From Ciona savignyi (Eukaryota; Chordata; Ascidiacea; Phlebobranchia; Cionidae): a stretch of DNA of 64,000 nucleotides. The notes under the pieces were generated by a model. It saw only the letters and a program-made list of their open reading frames with translations. It was not told the DNA's origin and ran no database searches. Location of the stretch: contig CH002599.1 of assembly GCA_000149265.1 (NCBI GenBank), positions 66,323-130,322 of the forward strand, written 5' to 3'. A program made the translations under genes and the position numbers. Shown here piece after piece: positions 14,381 through 25,997 of this stretch (position 1 is the stretch's first letter; each line of letters opens with the position of its first letter).

Positions 14381-15364
14381 AATACATTCAATTTTGTTCT
14401 TTCTGGACAAACTATAAAATATATATTTGCATAGCAACATACATTTAGCTTCTCAGTGTCTCGAACAATAGATCTGTTATATGTGACAGTTTCTAAAGTT
14501 CTAAAATGTTGTTTAAATATCCCGTATATATACCAGTTTAAAATTCATTTGTGAAAGGAAGTACATAAAATTGCATTTATTGGAACAACCGCATGGAGCA
14601 TATGTAAGGATAGTAATGGTGAAAAATAAGACTGTGATAAGATCTAAACAGAATGACTAATTGTAACTTCCTACGGTTAGTATTTCATTGCAAAACCGGA
14701 AATGTATCACAAGGAACTGATTGGACAAGATTTGTATATGGTAAACTATTGTTGAATAGGCATAGCTATAAAAGGTAAGTAAAGATGGCTTCGACAATTC
14801 ACCATTCCTTTTTGTTGTCAACTTGATATTGTTACTATAATGCATCCTTACTGTGCTTCACGATTAAACTACCATAGGCCTCAAACTAAAATTACATAGT
14901 CAAAATGAGCAGATACTACAACAAACAAATAAAAAAAACATTTGGACAACATCATTTGGCAAGCTATTGAAATCACTTCAACAAAGCTACAGTAGTAAAA
15001 TGTTGGATCGCATTCACAGAAGAAGCCATTGTGGCTTGAACTGGATATCTTTTAGTCTGGTTTCTTTGTCAATCCTTAAAATTCAAAAACAAAAATTATT
15101 TTTACCAAGTCTCAAAACACCCTACCGGTACTAAAAATGATAACTTACGATTTGCCATACATCTTACATTTTGCCGTACCTTTTCAATTATAATTTAATA
15201 CTGTATGCTTTATAGCAAATATATCAATTTAATAAATGCTTTTAAGGTTAAAGCAACAGCACAATACTAAGTTTTATTTTCAACTATAAGAATAATGCTT
15301 TTACACAAGCAGTTTCATGGTGTTTTCTATTCCTTATCAGTGAATTATTTTAATCTATCTAGTC
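14381..15364. other. Intergenic, nothing recognised
   Basis: AT-rich sequence between two hAT elements. No open frame or repeat that I can support. Confidence 0.6.
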
Positions 15365-15998
15365 CAGTGGTTCTCAAACTTTTCCAGCTTGTGGCACACT
15401 AAGAAAATTAAAAAAAAAATCGCGGCACACTTGAACAAAACAAATTGAATCAAGTAATTTTATTCAGCAAATTTTAATAGGATGGGTGGGCTTGTCGTTT
15501 GGCACAAATAAGATCGCAACGAGGTTTCATTTTTGACAAACACAAGCGCATTTCGTCGTCAATTCCAACTGAGTATTCAATAAAAGTTTAAATGGGATCA
15601 AATAACTAAAGTTTACTTATGGAATAATCTTATTAATAAAATGAGTTTCTCTCCTGTCATCTAGGTAGTTTTCGTGCTGCTTAACTCAGCGTGCAAGACA
15701 AAATGTGATGCATGTGTTAAAATTACATTAATACACCACACTGAACAATGAATTGTGCTTATGACATGACAATCATCCTTAATCTATCGCTACCCATAGC
15801 AATACTGTTTACTCTACTTGCTACTAAACTAGGGAAAATACATGTGTGTGCATTAAAGACGCGTATGCCCAATTTGCCCACTCGTAACACAAATAGGTTT
15901 CCTACATAATTTTGCAAAATTCCAAAAAGTTTCGCGGCACACCTGAGAATCTCAGACGGCACACTAGTGTGCTGCGGCACACAGTTTGAGAAACACTG
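15365..15998. mobile_element. hAT-type non-autonomous transposon, 634 bp, intact
   Basis: The ends CAGTGGTTCTCAAAC and GTTTGAGAAACACTG are inverted repeats with one mismatch. They are flanked by a perfect 8-bp duplication, ATCTAGTC (15357-15364 and 15999-16006). GCGGCACAC-type motifs occur near both ends. No transposase frame is visible, so it would need a transposase supplied in trans. Confidence 0.9.
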
Positions 15999-16484
15999 AT
16001 CTAGTCACTGGTTCTTTATTCGCCTGGCGTTCGTGGAATAAAAACAAATCATAAAAGCATCAATAATGCAAACCTGCAAAAAAATATCTTCTTCTCACCC
16101 ATACAAATCTACTAACTAAATTTTGAATACAATTTTTCCCTAAAACCTCTGTAAATTTGTTAAATCTAATGTGAGCACAACAAATTATATGAACATAATT
16201 AACCAGATTTAGTGTATCAATTTGGCCTATTTAAATAACTTAGCATGTTCATACTACATTATTTAATAAAATTGTTTATGAATAACAGTGCTGGTATTGT
16301 AAATGAAAACAAGACGAACTTTTATTTAGCATATGCCTTTAGCTAAAGAAATCAAGATAATTGTTGATCTCCCAAACTTTTTAGTGTTATGAACCCTTTT
16401 GACGATTTGGATGAAAGCTGTGGACCATTTAATAAAACCAGTGGACACTGTTACCTTAAAAGTACTATTTACACTAGATCAGTG

Positions 16485-16690
16485 CTTTGCAACCCATTCA
16501 GGGTTAGTGTGTCGCCTTTCAAGAGTTGCAGGTTCGAAACTGGTCACTAGCTAGTCGGTTGTGTCCCTGGGCAAGGCACTTAAACACACACATTGCCTAA
16601 ACTCAAAGGATTATTGGGTTCTACTAAATTAAAGAAAGGTGTGTATCATATACAACACACTGTAAGAGCGCCTGAGCCTGGTTTTCTGAC
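16485..16690 (+). mobile_element. tRNA-like SINE, diverged copy
   Basis: This copy shares the family body seen elsewhere in the window: a B-box-like GGTTCGAAACTGG, then CTAGCTAGTCGGTTG, GGGCAAGGCACTTAA, ATTGCCT, a TTGGGTTCTAC block and an ACAACACACTG block. The 3' end is degenerate. Confidence 0.75.
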
Positions 16691-17271
16691 ACAAGAACTG
16701 AAGAACATAGGATACCTAAAAATTATAGGCCTGCTTCATGAAATCATATTTTAAACATTAAAATACTGGTTTTATGCCTCTTAAGGCTTGGGGGTAATAT
16801 TCCATTATATCACCTAACATACAAATGTATTGCACACTTTGAGTAAGAACTGACACGTTTTAGCTTTAGTTAAAACTTCATAAACAAATCACCGAAATTC
16901 CTATGGTTTGCCTGTTTACTGAATATGCGTGAGCAATCAAGCGTCCCAATCTTAAACATAAAGTATATATAGACATATACTATTTGGTTTAAGTTAATAC
17001 TTGTTACTACGCAAGTTAATAATGACTATATAAAGACGGATAATAATAGTTTGTTAAAAATTAGTATGCGATACATACTATGTTTCGTTTAAATTATTAA
17101 TATGACGTAATACTCATAAATGTGATACAATTAGGTGAACGTAAAATAAAATAACTGTTTTTTTATTTATTACATGAAAAATTGCGAAAAAATGTTTAAA
17201 AAAAATTAGGACATGTTTAGTTTTAATGCCTGGTTTAGGTTATATTAAAAAGGAGTGGGTCGAAACCAAAA

Positions 17272-17384
17272 ATGACAAAATCCTCTTCTTCCACAACTTC
17301 TACAAGGGGCAGTGAAGAAATAAAAAATAAAGTGTCGTTTGCAAGATCTTCAGTAACAAGTCAGCATAACACCAAAGCAACGTG
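17272..17384 (+). CDS. Possible 5' coding exon of the EF-hand gene
   Basis: An ATG in good context opens a short frame, MTKSSSSTTSTRGSEE and on, that is Ser/Lys-rich like the downstream EF-hand protein. It stops after 42 codons, but phase-0 donors lie within it (TCA|GTAACA, TTA|GTGTGT), and the next clear exon at 19385 begins in phase 0. No motif ties the two together, so the link is inference and other exons may lie between. Confidence 0.3.
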
Positions 17385-18343
17385 GTTAGTGTGTGATTAG
17401 TTTGTGAGGTACGTTTCCCAGTGGCGCAGCAAATATGGGTGACGGTGTATCATAAACTTTGTTATGGCTTAAAGTATTGTGCCATGTTTCTGCTAGCAAT
17501 AAAAAAGGTATTGGACGACAGGTGTAGCTTCTTTGTTGCGAGGATGCGCTCGTTGCGTGCTTATTTCCTAAATTAACTTTAATAACTTTTTTTAATAACC
17601 GTAAATAAAATATGATTTGCGTTTATTTGGAGCAGCAATCTGTTTAGTGGATTTGTGGAGATAATAATTTGTTAAATTTAGACAAATGCTGTGTATTTTC
17701 CCTGGTTAAAATAAATATTTTCAGAAAGTAAACAATCACTCAAAAATTAGGTAAGATCAAAATTAAATCGATTAGTTTACTTGTCTTTTGACCAGAAATC
17801 TCTGTAATAGCCGAACTAGATTTACAGTTATATAGCCGAACACAAGCGCCAACGTCAGCACTTGAAAGCATAGTACACAAGTCTGTGTTTCGGGAATCGC
17901 TCTTCCTCTTCTGTGGCAAGGATTACTTAAGTTGTACGCCTAAGCCATATATATAGACATGTAATTTGTAACTTTCCATTCCTTTCACGAAGGAGTTAGG
18001 AAAAGAAAATTATTTGTTTTACAATGTGATAAAACTTAACAAAAACGCAATCAAACAACCAAAACAATTAAAACAAATCGGAAACGAATGTAAGAACCAT
18101 TACGCTATTCCGATTCTAGCTGATATCTAAGCGCCGACGTTTCTTTTCAAACTCGAAAATTACGACATCATAATATTTCAAGTTCAAATCACGGTGTATG
18201 TAAAAGTAAGCAAGACCATTTAACCGAGTTCCGACCTTTGTGGAACGCAAGTAATTTTTAAAGAATTTCAAACTATCAAACGGCCTTTCACTGGTAATCG
18301 TTGTCACAGAAAGGTTAAAAAAGCTTGCTGGCTTCCTCTAAGA

Positions 18344-18540
18344 CAGTGGTTCCCAACCTTTTTTCCACCCACGTTCCATTTCGAGGTTTTATGCAGTGCT
18401 CGCGTACCACCTACATAAGTTACGCGCGCCGAAGGCGGTCAAAAAAGGTTTCCACCATTTATGACGCCATAATCACGTATTTGACCTATGCGAGGTGTAA
18501 TAACAAATTCTATTAAACTAGGCATTATCAGCCAGGGTTG
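18344..18540 (+). mobile_element. hAT 5'-end fragment
   Basis: CAGTGGTTCCCAACCTTTTTT is a typical hAT terminal repeat and resembles the end of the element at 15365. I found no matching 3' end or 8-bp duplication downstream, so this is probably a truncated copy. Its right limit is a guess. Confidence 0.55.
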
Positions 18541-19384
18541 ATGGGATGCATGGAATTGTTTTTTCACCACCAGTCACAAGAAGAACACTGAAATCAGAAA
18601 CAATTGCTGTTTTTTGTAAGCCAAAATTTGCTTGCTAGGTAATATTGCCTTTACGTCATTTGATTCGCAGACGTAATTGATTCACTTAGCTCGTACTTTC
18701 CATGGAAATGCCGTCTGGAGGTGATTTGAAATCTTTTAACGGTGCAAATATGACGTATTTTTTACAAAAAAAAACATTTTTAATTAGAGAAAACGCAAAG
18801 CATTGATTGGCGCTAGTAAGTAGTAATATGTACTTGATCAACTGCATGTTCAATGTCCAGAGTTGCGACGGGGTTCGATTGATTAGTGTAACCGCTGCTG
18901 CTGGCAACTGTTCACGGCTTACTTAGCAAGAAATTAAGATCACCGTTAACTTAGGCATACTACTCGAAGCGAGACGGATACCTTCTACGTTCTCAAAAAC
19001 TAACTTAGCTCGTTCCCAAAAACTAAAGATTGTCCTTTTGATAAAAAAATAAGTTTCGATTATACACTTCATTATGCTGATATAACAGAAAAAAGCAACA
19101 TACTACTATTATAACATAAAAATAAAGCAATAATCATTAATAATGACCTTTGTTTGTAACCCAAGATTGTCACAGATTGAATTATGTCTCGTAATAAATT
19201 TAAATCAATAATGACTATAACGAAGGTGAAAAGGCACATTGGGGTTAACGCCGAGAGAGGCATGGCACCATAATTCTCTCTAAATACGCCACCGTACATA
19301 CATAACACATATCTTTTCATTATAATAGTGGTTTATAAAAAAGCAGACAAAACGGCTTAGCAGGAAGTCTTTGTTTAATTTTAG

Positions 19385-22300
19385 CCGATAAAACACTCTC
19401 ATCGCAGCAGCACCCCATCGCAACCGAACAAATGTGATGACGAAAATGGTGAAATGAAAGAAATCGAGATAGCTATGAATTCAACTATACTCAAAAAGTC
19501 GCAGTCGCTTCTTAGTTCGACCCAATTGGTAAATGAAGCATTGACGACGGCATTGGATGACTTTATTGTCGAAAGTTGGACAAAACAAGTGGATAACTAT
19601 GGTTTTGTCCAGAGTCAATCCCAACAAGACTCGATCATCTTAACTGAAAAAAACACCGAGGGTAAGCCAAACATCTTGTTATCACAATAATAGGCCCATC
19701 CGAAATATTTCAAATGTAGATGCAGCTCCCAACTTGTTGGTTGAAGTAGTTAAGACTCCCTGGGAGAACAATTTAACTGGAAGCGAGGAGAGCGCAGTAA
19801 GCGAGAAAAAGGTGAGGCTTAGAATTTCATCAGTCTAACTGATCTGTTTAAAAGTAGTTTAGTTTAGTAATTTTTTGTTTCTTCGTTACAATAAAGAAGA
19901 ATAGAACAATTATTTCAAACTAAGGAGACAAAACGGCAAAACTACAGTAGTTAAAACACGTCAGTGACTAGACACATTACAAGTTAGGGGAAAAAGTACC
20001 ACACATAGTCTGTTTTTAATTAATCGCTCACATCATATTACACTAATAGATGATCAAAGATTGACCTTATTTACAAAGTGTTTGTTGTCTTACCAGGAAT
20101 TTGTTAAAAAGAAGATTCGCCGTAGTACAAAGCAAAAACAATCGCTGCAACATATTTCATCAAAGAATGCAATAAAACCGTGGTATTCCTCGTCTTCTTT
20201 TGATAATAACGCAGGTATATAAGTACAAAGACTATTGTCTAACAATGCCCATTATCTATATTTGGCCTACTATGATATATTCGTACGAGGACTAGCATTT
20301 GTAAATATCACATAATACGTACTTAATTTACGTAGCGGAATTCCTGGCCAACTGCTCCCAAAAATCATCAAGACTCTCATCAATATCAACGAGTAGAACC
20401 TCGCAAAGTTCAACCTCGTCTGTGGTTCGCTCAAGAATCAGGGTTACTGGTGGCGAAATTACCGGCGAGATTCGCCGACCAGCATCATTGAAATCAACCA
20501 TTGTGAGACACAAAAAGACATCGGCAAATAAAACGAACCTTGTTATCAAAGGAAGAACTATAGCGTAAGCAAAGTTATACTTATTTTACCATTTTGCTAA
20601 GGCAAATACGATGTACATGATCATGCCCACTATATAATAATAATTTGAAAATCAAATCACCGTAATAACATTTAGACCTACAAAAAAGGAAAAGATGAGA
20701 GACTCTGGATCCGACGACATTCCAATAGATGCACAAATACAGGTTACATTTCTTTGTATCACTTTAAATAAATATATTATCACAACATTCCACCGATGGC
20801 AGTCGGAAGACGACACTGAAGGCGCACAGCGTGGATCTTCCGTACCATCTTCTCTCGGTGAATCAATAGACCACATCACTCGCCCAGCCCGTGTTTTTCA
20901 ATTCGTAAGTAACATAAGTTTGCTTTTTACCAGATGAATTAGTTAGTTGAATTCAGGATGAAAAGTTTACGAACGAAAAATCAAAATCTTCGAATATTTC
21001 GGCGAAAATATCAAATAAGCCAAAACAAGGAGCAAAATTCGACCTACAGGTACACGCACACATATGTCTATATATATCTTTACATATCTATGTTTAGACA
21101 TATGGAAATACGATATAAATATTAAAAGACCTTACTGAAGTCGGCATTCATATTTTGAAAACAGTGACGTACTCTTCGTAATGGTCAATTTCTATCTTTC
21201 AAGATATTTTTGACATGTATATAAAGAGCCAATTGAACAGTAGACTAGATAAATTGAACAGTATATTGCCCATAATCCACATATAATACTACTGGAAAAC
21301 CTCTATTCTGACGTGGCCTTTTATAGAACGCCACTATATAGGAATGGTTTAAAAATAGAGCGCCACCTATAATAATTAGTAATCAAAGGTTTTCCTAAAA
21401 GTAGAGCGCTATTTAAGCACCACCTCTAACAGAACGACATTTAGGGAGGGGTAAAAAATAGAGCGCCGTGGCTCACAAATAGAGAGCGCCGTGGCTTATA
21501 AACACAAAAATAAATTTTACAGTAAATGTATCACCAAGATAATCAAATTACCTTTCAAGCGCTTTTGTATAGACTGTAGAGAGTGCAGACCAACGGTTTA
21601 CACATATTTAGTCTCATATTGTACAAAGTTAAATTTAGGTAATCTGAATAGTCAGAGAAAGTCTTAATTATTTAGTTTAATTAATGAAATAGGAATCACA
21701 AAACTACGTGATGAATTTTCTAACACAACGACATTTTTATGAAATGCGAAAATGTTTTTTTTTCTTTATGAAAGGTAAACAACAAAAAGGGTGTATGGAG
21801 AACGGTCTTGAACAAATCTCAGTTGGATGCGTTCAGACGACTTTTCTGTAGATTTGATCAAACTAAAAGCGGAGGAATTAGCCCAGCGGAATTATTTCAA
21901 GCTACATTGGTAATCCATTTATTTTTTACCCAACTTATAGTCTTGGATATACTGATCTATTGCATGTGCTCATACGTACAAACATTTAAAATGCTGTTTT
22001 TTAATACAATCAATTTGCGACTGCCTAATATTATAATATTATTGCATAATTAATATAAATTTGTAACTTACTAGTTTTCATAATCCACCGAATCACTCTA
22101 TGGTTATAGTCACACGAACAGCGTTAATTTCCATGGAATCTTAGTCTTTGCAAAACTGTGGTATTACAATTGGGCAGTGTTAAAGTTGGACTACGGCAGT
22201 ACTATCGAACACCTAACCTGTTGCTCATTAAAAAAATGAACAATGGGTAAAATACCTGTACTGCTATTCAGGAATTGCTTCCCGACACTGGCAATGATTT

Positions 22301-25300
22301 ATCTATCGACGAAGTCAGTGAAGTTTTGAAAGAATTTGATCTGAAAGGGACCGGGGAAATTGAGTTTGACGAGTTTTTGTTCGCCATGATCCACCCTAAG
22401 AATTATCTTAAAATTATGAGCGGTAAGACGATAATAGAGAAGCAAACATGTGATAGTATAACATATAATGCAATTACCGTATTCAAACAGAACGTCAAAC
22501 CGCTATTTTTACTTTGGTGCCATTGTCTTAGCATCAAGGCTATACATTCATTCAATATATAACCTCGTGCGGTAACACATATAACCGTAGGCAGTAAATA
22601 GATAAGATAGATAGATACTCACTGATTTCTTGTCGCTCATGGCATGGCCTTGATGGTCAGGACTTTACTGTTGTCGCTTGAAACTAATGAGCCAGTGAAT
22701 GGGTCGATCAAAAACCAGCGATTTCTTTATGTATTTTCAAGCGAAAGAGCGTTAATCGCGAATTGGTAGTTTTAAATGAAAACATTAAATTTAGTGTGGA
22801 AGATGCTTTTGTGATGTAGTATCTGTACTATGTGGATGGCGAAGGACACTCCTAAGAATATCATTGCAGCGTGAAAATCCAGTTCAGATTCCAATATCCA
22901 TTCAAAATCTCGAATTGTTTAAATTTGTTTGGTTAAACTAAAGATTAAATATACAACACGCAACCAATGTCCCGACAACTCAACATTATACCAACGCCGT
23001 GTTAATGCCATCAGAGGGTCTATAATATGTGCTTTGTGTTTCTGCACTAATCATACATAGATCATAAGGTTTAATCAAGTTGACAAATGCAACCTTTTTT
23101 GTGCGATAACTTTAACAATTTAGTTTTTTAAGTGCTTATTTGTTTTTGTGCGTTAAGGTGGACCTGCATTGGTAAAAATACCCCTGTTCAAACACACCCT
23201 GTCTTTTTACAACCCCTGCCCAAATATAAATATGTAATATCCTATATAACCCCTACCATTGGGTCACCGGCTGATCTCAACAGAACATTCAAACTTATAT
23301 GAATAAATACGGTATTTTTAGACGACGATCGTAAAAAGTTAGCCAAAGAAATAAAAGTGTTTGAGGAATTTACCAGCAGCAACCAGACAGGAAGGAAAAA
23401 CACAAATACAACCAAAAAGTTTTCCACATACGACAGGTGGGTTTCACTGTAAAATACTATTACATTGTCAAGAGTTAGGTATATTGTAAAGAAAAAAATC
23501 TTTTACTTTAAATTTAATTTAAAATATCAAGTTATACTAAAAGGGTTGGCTTATTTTATCACATAAAATAGTATATTCATGTTTATCTCAGTAATAAAAA
23601 ACGCAAAGGGCCATTAACACACGGGTAATCGTCAGATTACCTCGCTTCTATATACCGTCGCTATTGTAGTGTGTTTAAATAATACGTTGCTTTCAAATTT
23701 CCGTTTTAAAATTATTGAAAAACAAGAATTTTAGAACAAAATATTGTTTGTTACAGTTTAACCGATCTTAAGCGAGATTTATTTTTTACGATGCTAAAAA
23801 CTGCCACAAAGAAAGACTCAATGGAAGAAATCCGTCATTTCTATGTTAACAGAATCAAGAAATTAAATGATCACGTTATACACGACTGGTCAGCAGGTAA
23901 CTTTATTTAAAAAATAAAATATTCAGAGTCTAATTAAAGAGTCCTTTTTATTTTTTTAGATATATGTGACCCCTAATATTTTTATAATCAATGTATATTT
24001 ACTCTATCACAGGCCAGAGATGTATCGGCTTATCTTACCAAGAGATGATAAAACGATACGAACACATCAGTAAAGAACTGAAGGATGAAAAATCGCCATT
24101 TGCTGGAAAGAAGGAGTTTAAGGATTCACCATACGCACAGCCTCTGCGATGGGGCTGCAACGGGCTGCTGAAGGCACACAGTAGCATTTAGTTTGTTTTC
24201 TGTTTAGCTCTTTACTGGCTTACTTACCGTACATACTTAAATACAATTATGTTTATTTTGGGGGTTATAAAACTAAAGTAACAATACCACGGACAATTTT
24301 GGTACCAACAGTCGACCATAACTCTTTTAAAAACATACAAAACGTTTTGTCCGCTTTTTATTACTAACTTTATAATATTACTTAACTGGGTCGATGAAAT
24401 GTGTGTTATTCTTCTTGGAGAGAGTCTTAACTGCTGTAAATTTAATGACCTGGTGGCGACTGGTGATTGAAACGTCAAGAAACTATTTATATTCGCGCGG
24501 TTAATTCCACTATTCTCACCATAAAAATAATGTACTAGGTTATACAAGCATATAATTACACAATCTTTAATTTAAATTGCTTCGTTTTTACAGCAAGATG
24601 AGCCAAAAAGAGTAAGAGCCGTGAGCGCCAATATTCGCAAGACTTCCGTAGGTATAAATAACAAAGTTTAGATTTCAAACAGTCGTTCTATTACGATATT
24701 TATAATTAGTCCGGGCGAAATCAGCAAGACCAGCCTCGACAAATAAGCAAAAATCCGACCAAACCAAATTCAGCATTCCTGACAAGACAAGTGGCGGAAA
24801 TGTAACCAGCGATTTGCAGTCCAAGGTAGTGTAGCTTTATTCCTTCGATCACGAGTGCAGCAAATTCTTGAGTTTTTTTTAATATGGGTCTACAATCCAC
24901 GGTTATTCGCCTGCTATAGGCAAAGATTCTATGATCTTGATTGATAAAGCACCCATATCACATGCATTGTCGTATAACTAGAATTGATTATAGGGGAAAA
25001 GTGGGTAAAATGGGCCACGTGGGTAAAATGGGCCCCCTTCAATTTTCAATATATTTTGAAGAATAAAAATTTGCTGCAAGAACCAGTGTCAGTATATCAA
25101 ATTATGGAATCTCCAAACCGAAGTTTGAGCGTGAAATCACCAAACTCAATGTTTTCTGTAGCTATTTCGGTTTGAAAAGGTCTGAATCTAAATTTGCAAT
25201 TTTTGTTTTCTGCTAATATATAATAGAAAAGATCAAATACCTAAATAACTTTTACTGTAGTTAAATAGAACTATATAGCCTAGACCTACTTTTACTGGTA

Positions 25301-25947
25301 GAAATAAAACTTCTTTTTTAAAATTTTTTTTATAGAGATTTTAAGTCGTATGTTGGCACCTGTCTAATATGGGCCCCCTGTGTTCATTTGGTAACTAACG
25401 GGGCTAGAATTAGCATTAACAGTACTAAAGGGCTAGACTTAGCACTTATACCAGTCATATTATGTGTTTCACAATAAACTAAACGGGTTTTCTAAATGCT
25501 ATTAATAACATGAATTGATAGTTATGCTTCCACTAAAGTAGCAAGGTGTTATTGCATTAGTATACTAGTAGCCTAACTGGGTATTAAATAAAAAGTAATT
25601 GCTGTAATCCAAAGTGTTAAATTAAAAAAAAAAACTACATCATAAAAATAAAAGTAATAACATTGTTTATATGGGAAGCGAATATTGATACTGTTATCTG
25701 GCGAAATGTTAATGTCAAAAACCGGGCCGGGGCCCATTTTAGACTACACCCTTGTCTAAAATGGGCCACTAACGAAATATTTTTCTTTGTTGATAAAATA
25801 TATTTAACAAAAATTATTAGAAAGTTAACATGTTATGTGTGAAGACTTTGGTATTAGGTGACACCACATGAAAAACTTAAGTCCATCGGGCTTTATATCA
25901 GTAAAAAATCCGATTTGCAACTAAAGGGCCCATTTTACCCACTCTTC

Positions 25948-25997
<50 letters not shown>

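Noticed and set aside
16500-16560. Possible tRNA gene because of GGTTCGAAACTGG
   Set aside because: The surrounding sequence matches the SINE family, and no cloverleaf with an anticodon arm can be drawn.
22590-22625. CRISPR-like or satellite array at the GATA-rich run
   Set aside because: It is only a short imperfect GATA repeat, and no CRISPR arrays are expected in an animal nuclear genome.
24984-25175. 63-codon frame beginning with a repeated WVKWA-type pattern
   Set aside because: It is translation of the inverted-repeat end of the transposon at 24991.
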